The notes under the pieces: generated by a model
Databases searched by the model: none
Seen by the model: only the letters and a program-made list of their open reading frames with translations
What the model was told of the DNA's origin: nothing
Assembly: GCA_963748985.1 (NCBI GenBank)
Contig: CAVVKQ010000002.1
Location: forward strand, 84,052-148,051
DNA from: RPQJ01 sp963748985
Lineage (GTDB): Bacteria; Pseudomonadota; Gammaproteobacteria; Steroidobacterales; Steroidobacteraceae
DNA: 64,000 bases
Reading direction: 5' to 3'
Translations under genes and position numbers: made by a program
In this document: piece after piece, positions 43,375 through 56,520 of the stretch
Layout of the letters: the number at the start of each line of letters is the position of its first letter
How positions within the stretch are numbered: position 1 is the stretch's first letter

Positions 43375-44847
43375 CTACTTGCCCGACAGGAACCTGTCGC
43401 ACGCCGCGGCCGCGCCGCGACCTTCGTTGATCGCCCACACGACCAGCGACTGGCCGCGTCGGCAATCACCCGCGGAGAAGACGCCCTTCACGCTCGTCGC
43501 GTAGCGACCATATTCGGCCTGGACGTTGCTGCGTGCGTCGCACGCGACGCCGATGTCCTTCAGCAGCGACTGCTCGGGACCGAGGAAACCCATCGCGAGC
43601 AGCGCGAGCTGCGCGGGCCGCACCTGCTCCGTGCCCGGCACTTCGACCGGCACCATCGCGCCTTTGTCGTTGCGTTGCCATTTCACCTCGACCGTCACGA
43701 TCGACTCGAGGTTGCCGCTGGCACCGCCAACGAATTTCTTGACCGTCGTCAGGTAGACGCGCGGATCGTCGCCATACTTGGCGGCGGCCTCTTCCTGGCC
43801 GTAGTCCATCTTGTAGACCTTGGGCCACTCCGGCCACGGGTTGTCGCCGGCGCGCTCGACCGGCGGCCGCGCCATGATCTCGATCTGCGTGACGCTCCTG
43901 CAGCCCTGGCGAAGCGCCGTGCCGACACAGTCGGTGCCGGTGTCGCCGCCACCGATGACGACGACGTCCTTGCCGCGCGCATGGATCGGCGAGTGGTCCG
44001 CGCCGCCGTTCAGCAGCGCGCGCGTGCTCGCCGTGAGGTATTCCATCGCGAAGTGCACGCCACGCAGGTCGCGTCCCTCAATGGGCAGGTCACGCGGCTG
44101 CGTGGCGCCGGTGCAGATGACCGTCGCGTCGAAATCGCGCAGCAGCAGCTGGGCCTCGACGTTCTCGCCGACGTTCGCGTTGCAGAGGAACTTGATGCCT
44201 TCGGCTTCGAGCAGCTTGATCCGGCGCTCGACGACGTCTTTCTTGTCGAGCTTCATGTTCGGGATGCCGTACATCAGCAGGCCACCCGGGCGGTCCTCGC
44301 GCTCGAGCACCGTGACCAGGTGACCGGAGCGATTCAACTGCTGCGCGGCCGCGAGTCCGGCCGGGCCCGAGCCGATGACCGCGACCTTCTTGCCCGTGCG
44401 CGTCGCCGGCGTTTCGGGCAGCACCCAGCCTTCGTCCCAGCCGCGGTCGATGATCTCGTTCTCGATGTTCTTGATCGTGACCGGCGGCTCGTTGATGCCG
44501 AGCACGCACGAGCCTTCGCACGGCGCCGGGCACACGCGGCCGGTGAATTCCGGGAAGTTGTTCGTCATGTGCAGGCGGTCGAGCGCTTCGCGCCACAGGC
44601 CGCGGTAGACGAGGTCGTTCCACTCGGGAATCACGTTGTTGACCGGGCAACCGGCGGCCATGCCGCTGATCAGCTTGCCTGTGTGGCAGAACGGGACGCC
44701 GCAGTCCATGCAGCGGGCGCCCTGGTGGCGGAGACGCTTCTCCTCCAGGTGCGGGTGGAACTCGTTCCAGTCGCCGATACGCTCGAGTGGCGCGCGGTCG
44801 ACAGGAAGCTCGCGCAGGTATTCGATGAATCCGGTTGGCTTGCCCAT
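43375..44847 (-). CDS. gltD: Glutamate synthase small subunit
   Basis: A 490-aa FAD/NADPH and [4Fe-4S] subunit that passes electrons from NADPH to GltB for glutamate synthesis. The N-terminal cysteine-rich ferredoxin-like region holds CMDCGVPFCH, AAGCPVNN and CPAPCEGSC. FAD-binding motif VAVIGSGPAGLAAAQQLN and NADPH motif VVVIGGGDTGTDCVGTALRQ are both clear, and the C-terminal YATSVKGVFSAGDCRRGQSL is the FAD-redox family motif. Start ATG 44847 is 13 bases downstream of the gltB stop, forming the gltBD operon. The length is normal. Confidence 0.94.
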   Translation of the reverse strand: MGKPTGFIEYLRELPVDRAPLERIGDWNEFHPHLEEKRLRHQGARCMDCGVPFCHTGKLISGMAAGCPVNNVIPEWNDLVYRGLWREALDRLHMTNNFPEFTGRVCPAPCEGSCVLGINEPPVTIKNIENEIIDRGWDEGWVLPETPATRTGKKVAVIGSGPAGLAAAQQLNRSGHLVTVLEREDRPGGLLMYGIPNMKLDKKDVVERRIKLLEAEGIKFLCNANVGENVEAQLLLRDFDATVICTGATQPRDLPIEGRDLRGVHFAMEYLTASTRALLNGGADHSPIHARGKDVVVIGGGDTGTDCVGTALRQGCRSVTQIEIMARPPVERAGDNPWPEWPKVYKMDYGQEEAAAKYGDDPRVYLTTVKKFVGGASGNLESIVTVEVKWQRNDKGAMVPVEVPGTEQVRPAQLALLAMGFLGPEQSLLKDIGVACDARSNVQAEYGRYATSVKGVFSAGDCRRGQSLVVWAINEGRGAAAACDRFLSGK

Positions 44848-44860
44848 CGTCGTCTTCCGC

Positions 44861-49526
<4,666 letters not shown>

Positions 49527-49793
49527 CGTCGGCCCTGCCTGTGGTTCTCAGGCGTCGCTCAGGGGCAAGGAGCGGCCGCCGCTCGCGCGGAGCCGGCCCG
49601 CCTGAACCTGTCGACGGTCGTGGATACGTCACTGATATGACATGTGATTCCAGCTGCGTCAATGCACTGCAACAAAGTGGTCTAAGTCTCAGCCAGGAAG
49701 CCATGTCGCCACGGTTGAACGGGGGTAGCGCGGGTCGCTCCATTGCTGCTAGCGTGCGCCCCGCGGGTGGATCGAAAAACAAAGGGGATTCAA

Positions 49794-50093
49794 ATGGATG
49801 CATCGACGGCAGCCGGCACGGTAGGGGCTGGCTTCGGAATCTTTCTGCTGGTCCTGGTGGTGGTTGGGGCCATCAGCGGGCTCATCGTCGGCGGCATTGC
49901 CCGTTTCCTGCTGCCCGGTCCCGACCCGATGAGCTGGCCGCGCACGATCCTCTATGGCATCGGCGGCTCGTTCGTGGGCGGCTTGATCGGTCGACTCCTG
50001 CATGTCCCCGAGGCTCTGGGTTTCGTGCTGTCGGTCGCCTGCGCCGCCGGCTTGATCTGGTTCTTCACGCGCCGCAACAAGCCCGCGGCCTGA
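49794..50093 (+). CDS. GlsB/YeaQ/YmgE-family stress-response membrane protein
   Basis: A 99-aa inner-membrane protein of the transglycosylase-associated family. Three hydrophobic segments: FGIFLLVLVVVGAISGLIVG, GGSFVGGLIGRLL, and LGFVLSVACAAGLIWFF. The glycine-rich GGIARFLLPGPDPMSWPRTI and GIGGSFVGGLIGRLLH blocks are hallmarks of GlsB/YeaQ. Members are induced by envelope or osmotic stress; the molecular job is not known. Start ATG 49794 has AAAGGGGA at 49781-49788. It is divergent from gltB with about 267 bases between. Confidence 0.85.
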   Translation: MDASTAAGTVGAGFGIFLLVLVVVGAISGLIVGGIARFLLPGPDPMSWPRTILYGIGGSFVGGLIGRLLHVPEALGFVLSVACAAGLIWFFTRRNKPAA

Positions 50094-50387
50094 GACCTGG
50101 TCCAGAGTCAAGCTCTCGTAACAGATTGATTTGTAACGAATCACAGGTCGGCAAGGGAGCGAACCCGACCGACTCTGGTAGCGTCGCTGGAACTTTCAGG
50201 TCGACGTTCCCGTCCTAACCCGGCCGAGCGAAACGGCGGCCACCCCCACAGCCACTCATGGAGGGCTTTGCGCCGGCCGCACCCACAACGTGATTCGTGT
50301 CACTGAGCCGGAACCTCGCTTTGACCGAGGCCCCCCGGAGTCCGTACACCGACACGGCCGGACTGCACAGCAGCAAGGAGCCCAGCC

Positions 50388-50873
50388 ATGGCCAACCATC
50401 GAACCGCGCGCAGGGATGCGAAGCCGAGCCTGACCACCCTGGTGGCGTTGGCCGCACTTGCCCTCGGTTTGCCCGGCGGCAAGGTGCTGGCGGACAAGCA
50501 GTCGTCGGGCCCGGGCGTTGCCGAGATCGCATCGGCCATCGAGCGTGGCATCGTCACGGTGCAGGAGGGCGTCGTCTCCTGGTACGGCGCGCAATTCCAC
50601 GACCGCAAGACTGCAAGCGGCGAGCGGTTCGACTCCGGTGCTTTCACGATGGCGCACCCGAAGCTGCCTTTCGGCACCATGGTCCGTGTCACCAACCTGC
50701 GCAACGGCCGCAGCGTGGTTGTCCGGGTCAACGACCGCGGACCGTTCGTCGGCAAGCGCATCGCCGACCTGTCGCAGGCTGCCGCGTCCGAGATCGGCAT
50801 GATGCGCAGGGGCGTGGCGCGGGCCCGCATTGAAGTACTCGACCGGGAAGCGGCGACCACTTCGACCCCCTGA
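50388..50873 (+). CDS. RlpA-like double-psi beta-barrel protein (septal lytic transglycosylase family)
   Basis: A 161-aa exported protein. The signal segment is LTTLVALAALALGLPGGKVL, with no lipobox. The double-psi beta-barrel is complete: GVVSWYGAQFHDRKTASGER, then TMAHPKLPFGTMVRVTNLRN and VVVRVNDRGPFVGKRIADLS. These motifs contain the Asp and the residues that form the active groove of RlpA, which cleaves denuded glycan strands of peptidoglycan at the septum. It lacks the C-terminal SPOR domain of classical RlpA, so it may not be recruited to septa. The start MANHRTARRDAKPSLTTL at ATG 50388 gives a normal n-region. Confidence 0.87.
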   Translation: MANHRTARRDAKPSLTTLVALAALALGLPGGKVLADKQSSGPGVAEIASAIERGIVTVQEGVVSWYGAQFHDRKTASGERFDSGAFTMAHPKLPFGTMVRVTNLRNGRSVVVRVNDRGPFVGKRIADLSQAAASEIGMMRRGVARARIEVLDREAATTSTP

Positions 50874-50969
50874 CCGATTCGTCGGTCGCAATCCTGTCTC
50901 GATTTCGGCGAAGCTCGCGGCGTCGCCTGCGCTATCGTGCGTCAGGGCTGATTTCGGGCGCAGGTTTTA

Positions 50970-51900
50970 GTGACGCAAGCGATCTCGAGCGAGGGCTGGT
51001 TTGAACGACTGATTGCCGCAGTGCTGCGCGCTGTGTTGCGCGCGACGTTGCGGCCGACGTTCCGTGCCGGTCGTCCCATCCCGGAGCAACGACGCCGGCT
51101 CGAACTCATCACCAGGCTGACGCTGCCTGCCCGCGGCGTGGACTACTGCGCGGCCAGTCTGTGGCGGCGTCCCCGGCGAGTTCGTCCGCGCTCGAGGCGT
51201 TGCCCCGGGCTCGCGCGCGATTCTCTACCTGCACGGCGGCGCCTATTGCGTCGGTTCGCACGTCACTCACCGCTCGGTCACGAGTCATCTGGCACGCAGG
51301 ACCGTCGCGAACATCTTCGTTGCGGACTATCGCCTGGCCCCGGAGCATCCGTGTCCTGCCGCCGTCGACGATGCGATCGCAGCCTATCGTGGCCTGCGCG
51401 AGCAGGGCTGGGCGCCCGGTCAAATTGCATTCGCCGGCGATTCCGCGGGCGGCGGCCTGACGCTGTCGACCGCGCTCAAGTTGCGGGAGCTGGGCGAACC
51501 CCTGCCTGCCGCGCTTGTGCTGTTTTCACCCTGGGTCGATCTTGGCAATCCGGACCGCGGCCAACCGCCGCCCGGTGAAGTCATGATTTCGCTGCCGTGG
51601 GTGCGCGAGTGCGCAGGGCTGTACCTTGCGGGACGCGATGCACGCGACCCATTGGCTTCGCCGATCCAGGGGGAACTGCGTGGATTGCCGCCGACGCTGA
51701 TCCAGGTCGGCCAGGACGAGATCCTGCTGCAGGACTCGCGCCGATTGCATGCCGCGCTGGTCGCGGCGAACGTGCCGGTGCAGTTGGAGGAGTTTCCGCG
51801 GCGCTGGCACGTGTTCCAGGCGAACGCGGGCGTGCTGGCTGACGCCGATCGCGCGCTGGAGTCGGCCGCCGGATTCCTGCGGCAGCGCTGGGCTGCTTAG
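50970..51900 (+). CDS. HSL-family alpha/beta hydrolase, frameshifted near 51160
   Basis: Family IV (hormone-sensitive lipase-like) esterase of about 310 aa when repaired. The N-terminus (MTQAISSEGWFERLIAAVLR, from GTG 50970) is in one frame to about 51155 (LPARGVDYCAAS). The rest (GGVPGEFVRARGVAPGSRAI, LYLHGGAYCVGSHVTHRSV, FVADYRLAPEHPCPAAVDDA, QIAFAGDSAGGGLTLSTALK) is in the next frame. HGGAY is the oxyanion motif and GDSAGG the nucleophile elbow; GQDEILLQDSRRLHAALVAA and RRWHVFQAN supply the acid and His. Removing one base near 51160 joins them. It converges on a second hydrolase of the same family; their stop codons overlap. Confidence 0.8.
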
Positions 51901-52820
51901 AGCAGGTCCCGGTTGGTCACTTCCCGTGCATGCTCGTCGATGAACACGGCAATGTCGCGGATTGCCTGCTTCGCTTCCGGCAGCAGTTGAAACAGCGGGA
52001 ACACGTGCGGCATGTCGGGCCAGACGTCGATGCGCGAGCTCGTGCCGGCCTGCTGTGCGCGGTCGTGTGCGCGCACGGAGTCGTCCAGCAGCATCTCCGT
52101 CGAGCCCGCCAGGAAATACAACGGCGGCAGTCCGCTCCAGTCACCGTGCAACGGGGAAATCAGCGGCAACGTGCGCTCGAGGCCAGGGCAGTACAGGTCG
52201 GGTAACAGGTCGCCCGCGCCCGCGCTGAACATCGGATCGGCCTTGGCGTTGTAACGGATCGACGGACCGCTCATCGTGATGTCGGTGGCGGGCGACAGCA
52301 ACACGGCGCATGCAGGCAGCGGCAGCTTCGCGTCGCGCGCCCGCATCAGCGTGATCAGCGACAGATTGCCGCCGGCGGAATCACCCGCGATGACTCGTGG
52401 CCGGCCGGCGGATTCCTCGACCAGCGCGCGATAGACGGCCAGGCAGTCGTCGACTGCCGCCGGAAACGGGTGCTCCGGCGCGAGCCGGTAATCGACGAGC
52501 AGCACGCGCATCCCGGTCGCGGCCGACAGTCTGGCCGCAAAGGCGCCGTACATGCCGGGCAGGTGCACGCACCAGGCGCCGCCGTGCAGGTACAGCAGCG
52601 TGCCGTTGCGGCTGGCGAGGTCTGGCGAGCCGTACCACTTCGCCGGCACGCCATCGATCGTGACCGACTCGGTGGCGCAGTCAACCCGGCGTCGCCCCAG
52701 CCGCGCGTCGGTCCTGGCCGTGTGCCGGCGGATCGCGTCGATCGTAAGGCCGGGCCGCCACAACGGCTTCACCGTGAGTCGGAGCATGGTGTTGATCATT
52801 CGCGCGCGAAAGCTCGGCAT
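51897..52820 (-). CDS. HSL-family alpha/beta hydrolase (carboxylesterase)
   Basis: A 307-aa family IV esterase. HGGAWCVHLPGMYGAFAARL is the oxyanion loop; RVIAGDSAGGNLSLITLMRA the nucleophile elbow; LLVDYRLAPEHPFPAAVDDC the typical spacer; STEMLLDDSVRAHDR the acid; and MPHVFPLFQLL the catalytic His. It has no signal peptide. The start is ATG 52820 (MPSFRARMINTMLRLTVKPL). It is 12 bases downstream of the TetR gene on the same strand and so probably shares its promoter, linking it to the alkane hydroxylase regulon. It is tail-to-tail with a sister hydrolase. Confidence 0.88.
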   Translation of the reverse strand: MPSFRARMINTMLRLTVKPLWRPGLTIDAIRRHTARTDARLGRRRVDCATESVTIDGVPAKWYGSPDLASRNGTLLYLHGGAWCVHLPGMYGAFAARLSAATGMRVLLVDYRLAPEHPFPAAVDDCLAVYRALVEESAGRPRVIAGDSAGGNLSLITLMRARDAKLPLPACAVLLSPATDITMSGPSIRYNAKADPMFSAGAGDLLPDLYCPGLERTLPLISPLHGDWSGLPPLYFLAGSTEMLLDDSVRAHDRAQQAGTSSRIDVWPDMPHVFPLFQLLPEAKQAIRDIAVFIDEHAREVTNRDLL

Positions 52821-52832
52821 GTTGGTGCTCGT

Positions 52833-53495
52833 CTAGGCGGCGGGTTGCGACACCATGCGCTCGACCTGGCGGCGCTGCGGGCTGCGCAGCAGCGGACTGA
52901 ACAGCGCGACGAAGTGGCGAATGCCATCGTGGATGTCGGTGGACTGGATGGCGCGCCTGCGGTCCATGATCTGCCGGTGCGTGAACCACTGTGTCAGCAG
53001 GATCCACGCATTGGTGGTCAGCAGTTCCAGTTGTTCGGGCGTGGCGTCCATCCATCCGGCCGTCACCATCGAGTCGAAGATTGCGCGCGAGCGGACGCGC
53101 ACGCGCTCGGCGAGGTCGCGATAACGTTCCCTGAGGCCCGGCACCTCCCGCAACAGCGAGTTCACGTCGCGGTAGAAAAAGCGAAACTCCCAGAGGTGCC
53201 CGAAGACGTCGTCCAGGTAGCGGAGCACGGTATCGAACGACTGCGCTTTCGCGCCGTCGCGCGGCGCGAGTATGGCCTCCAGTTGCGCCTCGATGCGTTC
53301 GTACAGGCAGAGGACGATCTCTTCCTTGTTGGCGAAGTGGTAGTACAGGTTGCCCGGGCTGATGGCGAGCCGCGCCGCGATGTGCCGCGTCGAAACCGCA
53401 TGCGCACCGTCGGCATTGAACAGGGCCAGTGCCGCGTCGAGGATGCGGCCGCGGGTGTCGGGCGTCTCGGCGGTAGCGCGTTTCTTGCGGGGCAT
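52833..53495 (-). CDS. TetR-family repressor next to alkane hydroxylase
   Basis: A 220-aa TetR/AcrR-type regulator. The N-terminal helix-turn-helix reads GRILDAALALFNADGAHAVS, then TRHIAARLAISPGNLYYHFA with the typical NLYYHF signature. The C-terminal about 150 residues form the ligand-binding helices. The start MPRKKRATAETPDTR is at ATG 53495. It is divergent from the alkB gene; the 16-bp palindrome TAGAACATTTGTTCTA at 53592-53607 between them is the likely operator. An alkane- or fatty-acid-responsive repressor is the natural guess. Confidence 0.88.
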   Translation of the reverse strand: MPRKKRATAETPDTRGRILDAALALFNADGAHAVSTRHIAARLAISPGNLYYHFANKEEIVLCLYERIEAQLEAILAPRDGAKAQSFDTVLRYLDDVFGHLWEFRFFYRDVNSLLREVPGLRERYRDLAERVRVRSRAIFDSMVTAGWMDATPEQLELLTTNAWILLTQWFTHRQIMDRRRAIQSTDIHDGIRHFVALFSPLLRSPQRRQVERMVSQPAA

Positions 53496-53591
53496 GCGAG
53501 TCGTGGCGGGGGGGCAATGGTTTTGCAGTGCAAAGTATACCCGGCACGCAGCGCCATTTGACACGAGCCGCCGGCTCCGGCAAGCTATGTT

Positions 53592-53607
53592 TAGAACATT
53601 TGTTCTA
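53592..53607. promoter_or_regulatory. Perfect palindromic operator candidate for the TetR repressor
   Basis: TAGAACATTTGTTCTA has perfect 7-bp arms around TT, in an AT-rich patch in the 141-bp divergent gap. It starts 45 bases before the alkB ATG and close to a TTGACA at 53558-53563 that could be the alkB -35 box; a weak -10-like AT-rich stretch precedes the palindrome. A repressor here would block both genes. Confidence 0.6.
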
Positions 53608-53636
53608 GAAAATTGCCCGGTCCCTGGAGGGACACC

Positions 53637-54806
53637 ATGGTCAAGTACGCTCGGTTCCTGGCTGTATACCTGTTCTCGCTCGCCACGCTGACCGGCATCC
53701 TGCTGGGCGGCGCCTGGATGTGGCTCGGTTTCGTCGTGATCTACGGCGTCATGATCCTGGGCGACGAATCCCTCGGCGACTATCTCGAGGAACCGGCCTA
53801 CCGTCATCCGCGGCTGCTGAACTCGCTGCTGTATTTCGCGCTGCCCGCCCTGTTCGTGCTCGGTGTCGCGATGGCCTGGATGGCGGGCTCGGGCGACCTG
53901 TTCGGCCTCGGCGCGTGGGCGCAGGCCAACCTCGGCCTCGACCTGTTCGCGCGTCGCGAGGCGACTGCGCCCTGGCACTGGCTCGGCGCCATCCTCTCGT
54001 CCGGCATCACCTTCGCCGCGCTCGGCACGAACATCGGGCACGAACTCACGCACCGCACGACCGATCCTGGCGCGATGGTGGCCGGGCGCTGGCTGCTCGC
54101 CATCACGTTCGACGCCGAGTTCGCGATCGAGCACGTCTACGGTCATCACCGGCGTCTCGCGACGCCGGCGGATCCCGCCTCGGCACGCCGCGGCGAGCAC
54201 TTCTATTCCTATCTCCTGCGCTCGGTGTTCGGCCAGACGAAGAGCGCATTCGAGCTGGAGCGAAACCGCCTGCAGACCCTCGGCCACGGCACCTGGAGTC
54301 TGCACAATCGCTACCTGCGCGGCTGGCTGATGTCGGCGCTCATCGTCGCCGCTTTCGGCCTCGCCGCGGGTCCGAAAGGCGTCTTCATCTTCGTGCTCGC
54401 GGCCCTCGCCGGCCGTTCGGTGCTCGAGGCCGTCAACTATTTCGAGCACTACGGGCTGGTGCGCGATCCTGGCCAGCCGGTCGAACCGCGCCACTCCTGG
54501 AATTCCAACAAGCGCCTGAGCAACGTCATGCTGTTCAACCTCGCGCGCCACTCGCATCACCATGCCGAAGGCGACGCACAGTTCTGGCAACTACGCGCCT
54601 ACCGCGATGCGCCGACGCTGCCATACGGCTATCTCACCTGCATGCTGCTGGTGTTCCTGCTGCCGGGCTGGTATCGCAACCGCATGACGCCCTTGCTGCT
54701 CGACTGGGATCGTCAATTTGCGACGACCAGCGAACGGCGCCTGGCTGCCGAGGCCAACCGGGCGAGCGGCGTGCCCGCGCTGCAACTGGCCGCACAGGGA
54801 AGCTGA
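53637..54806 (+). CDS. alkB: Alkane 1-monooxygenase
   Basis: A 389-aa integral-membrane non-heme di-iron enzyme that hydroxylates the terminal methyl of n-alkanes. All family histidine boxes are present: NIGHELTHR (about 132-140), EHVYGHHRRLATPADPASAR (about 164-183), NYFEHYGLVR and LARHSHHHAEGD (about 300-312). The membrane segments come mostly in the first 120 residues (LAVYLFSLATLTGILLGGAW; SLLYFALPALFVLGVAMAW; LGAILSSGITFAALG). RHSHHHAEGD is close to the usual RHSDHHA. Start ATG 53637 has CTGGAGG at 53625-53630. A 2Fe-2S ferredoxin follows two bases after the stop and is the likely electron donor; a rubredoxin is the usual partner in well-studied systems. Confidence 0.93.
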   Translation: MVKYARFLAVYLFSLATLTGILLGGAWMWLGFVVIYGVMILGDESLGDYLEEPAYRHPRLLNSLLYFALPALFVLGVAMAWMAGSGDLFGLGAWAQANLGLDLFARREATAPWHWLGAILSSGITFAALGTNIGHELTHRTTDPGAMVAGRWLLAITFDAEFAIEHVYGHHRRLATPADPASARRGEHFYSYLLRSVFGQTKSAFELERNRLQTLGHGTWSLHNRYLRGWLMSALIVAAFGLAAGPKGVFIFVLAALAGRSVLEAVNYFEHYGLVRDPGQPVEPRHSWNSNKRLSNVMLFNLARHSHHHAEGDAQFWQLRAYRDAPTLPYGYLTCMLLVFLLPGWYRNRMTPLLLDWDRQFATTSERRLAAEANRASGVPALQLAAQGS

Positions 54807-54808
54807 TC

Positions 54809-55171
54809 GTGCTGCGCAATCTCTTCAAACGCAGCGAACCGGAAGCGGCGAAGGTCAGCGTCGAGCCGTTCGGCTGGGAGTTCGACGTCGCGCCGGGGCA
54901 GACGATCCTGCAGGCCGCGCTGGCGCAAGGCCTGCCGTGGCCATCGCGGTGCCGCGTCGGCAGTTGCACGACGTGCCGGTGCCGCCTGCTCGATGGCGAC
55001 GTCCGCGCGCTGACGGACACGTCCTACGTGCTCTCGCGCGAGCAACTGCAGCAGCGGTACGTGCTCGCTTGCCAGTCGCAGCCGAAGGGCAGGGTGCGAG
55101 TGCATCTGGACCGGATGAAGGCTACGCTCGCCGCGGATGTCTCCAGTCAACCTGCCGCTGCTGTCGACTGA
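54809..55171 (+). CDS. 2Fe-2S ferredoxin
   Basis: A 120-aa plant-type ferredoxin. The cluster ligands are CRVGSCTTC (C-x4-C-x2-C, about residues 48-56) with the fourth in VLACQSQP (about 89). The start is GTG 54809, two bases after the alkB stop. The open frame includes a C-terminal RVHLDRMKATLAADVSSQPA. In well-studied systems AlkB is reduced by rubredoxin, so a coupled 2Fe-2S donor here is unusual, although AlkB-ferredoxin fusions have been reported in some bacteria. No ferredoxin reductase gene is adjacent. Confidence 0.87.
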   Translation: MLRNLFKRSEPEAAKVSVEPFGWEFDVAPGQTILQAALAQGLPWPSRCRVGSCTTCRCRLLDGDVRALTDTSYVLSREQLQQRYVLACQSQPKGRVRVHLDRMKATLAADVSSQPAAAVD

Positions 55172-55760
55172 ACCGCTGCAGCTCAACCTGCCGGACGCCG
55201 ACGTCCGGCTCTGGCGACCTGCTTTCCAGCCCGCCGAGGCCGACGACCTGCTGGCTCTGTTGCGCACGCGGATCGACTGGCAGCAGGAGGAGATCGTGAT
55301 TTTCGGCGAGCGCAGGCGCGTGCCGCGACTCGTTGCGTGGCACGGCGATCCCGGGACGGCGTACACGTACTCCGGAACGGCGCACGAGCCGTTGCCGTGG
55401 ACGCCCGAACTGCAGCGGATTCGCCATCGTGTCGAGGAACTCACGGCGCATCGCTACAACAGCGTGCTGCTGAACCTGTATCGCGATGGCCGCGACGGTA
55501 TGGGCTGGCACGCCGACGATGAGCCTGAACTCGGTCGCGAACCGGTCATCGCCTCGGTGTCCCTCGGTACGACCAGACGGTTCAAGTTGCGTCACCGCCG
55601 CTCCCGTATCGCGGCGAGCACGCTGGATCTGGCGCACGGCGACCTGCTGCTGATGGCGGGGCAGACACAACACAGGTACGTGCACGCGGTGCCAAAGACC
55701 GCCAGGCCGGTCGGGGCACGCATCAACCTGACCTTCCGGTGGGTGCGCCCGGATCGCTGA
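55137..55760 (+). CDS. DNA-repair AlkB-type 2-oxoglutarate/Fe(II) dioxygenase
   Basis: A 207-aa dioxygenase of the ALKBH2/AlkB repair group, removing 1-methyladenine and 3-methylcytosine lesions by oxidation. The Fe site is GMGWHADDEPELG (His and Asp, near residues 124-126) and HRYVHAVPKT (second His), with 2-oxoglutarate contacts in ARINLTFRWV (two Arg). VLLNLYRDGRDGMG is the family start of the active site. Start ATG 55137 overlaps the ferredoxin end by 35 bases; later starts are poor. It is unrelated in fold and function to the alkane hydroxylase AlkB two genes upstream. Sharing an operon with it may be chance or may answer to alkylating by-products. Confidence 0.88.
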   Translation: MSPVNLPLLSTEPLQLNLPDADVRLWRPAFQPAEADDLLALLRTRIDWQQEEIVIFGERRRVPRLVAWHGDPGTAYTYSGTAHEPLPWTPELQRIRHRVEELTAHRYNSVLLNLYRDGRDGMGWHADDEPELGREPVIASVSLGTTRRFKLRHRRSRIAASTLDLAHGDLLLMAGQTQHRYVHAVPKTARPVGARINLTFRWVRPDR

Positions 55761-55880
55761 GCGGCTCAGCAACCAGTGCCGTGCTTTGCGCGACGCATGC
55801 GCCCGGTGGTTAAATGCGCACCCGCTGCGAACAAGCAGGGCGCAGGATTACAGGCGCCGACGGGGGAATTCGAGGTGTTG

Positions 55881-56516
55881 ATGCGGCCGAGCCGGATGTC
55901 ACGATTCGGGGCATGCCTGTCGGCATGCCTCCTGAGCGTCGGTGCGTTCGCCGCCACCGGGCAACAGATCTATGCCACCTGCGCGGTCTGTCATGGCGCA
56001 CGGGCAGAAGGCAATCCAGGCCTCGGTGCACCTGCGCTTGCGGGCCAACAGCTCGCGTACCTGCAGCGGCAACTGCTGAACTTCCGCACGGGTCTGCGCG
56101 GCTCGCACAAGGACGACGTCTACGGAGCGCAGATGCGTGCGGGCTCGCAGGCGGCGCTGCGCGACGAGCCGGCAATCACTGCGGTCGCGACCTATATCGC
56201 CGCGCTGCCCCGGACGGACGTGAAGCCAGCCGGCAAGTTCGACGCGCGTAACGGCAACAACCTGTACCAGGGCAAGTGCGGCGCGTGTCACGGCGGCCAG
56301 GCCGAAGGCAACGATGCGCTGTCCGCGCCGCGACTTGCCGGCCTGGATGCCGCATACATCAAGCGCCAGCACCGGAACTTCGGCAAAGGGCTGCGCGGCG
56401 CGCAGCCACAGGATCGCTACGGCAAGCAGATGGCGCTCATGGCGGCCACGCTTGCCAGCGAGCGCGAACTCGACGATGTGATCGGCCATATCCACGCGGC
56501 CGGAACTGTGCGGTGA
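55881..56516 (+). CDS. Di-heme cytochrome c (c4-like)
   Basis: A 211-aa exported cytochrome. The signal peptide ends near GAFAATG. Two heme sites: CAVCHG (about residue 34) and CGACHG (about 133), each in a class I cytochrome domain with a later Met (QMRAGSQAALRDEPAI and QMALMAATLASEREL) as possible axial ligand. The tandem layout is that of cytochrome c4. Start ATG 55881 is preferred because GAGG lies five bases upstream; a GTG/TTG lies just before. It is four bases upstream of the MauG/CCP-like gene and begins the cytochrome operon running to the TonB receptor. Confidence 0.85.
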   Translation: MRPSRMSRFGACLSACLLSVGAFAATGQQIYATCAVCHGARAEGNPGLGAPALAGQQLAYLQRQLLNFRTGLRGSHKDDVYGAQMRAGSQAALRDEPAITAVATYIAALPRTDVKPAGKFDARNGNNLYQGKCGACHGGQAEGNDALSAPRLAGLDAAYIKRQHRNFGKGLRGAQPQDRYGKQMALMAATLASERELDDVIGHIHAAGTVR

Positions 56517-56520
56517 CGAA

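Noticed and set aside
49663..49680. NtrC-like site upstream of gltB (TGCACTGCAACAAAGTGG)
   Set aside because: The half-site spacing does not fit the usual TGCAC-N-GGTGCA box, and the right half is poor.
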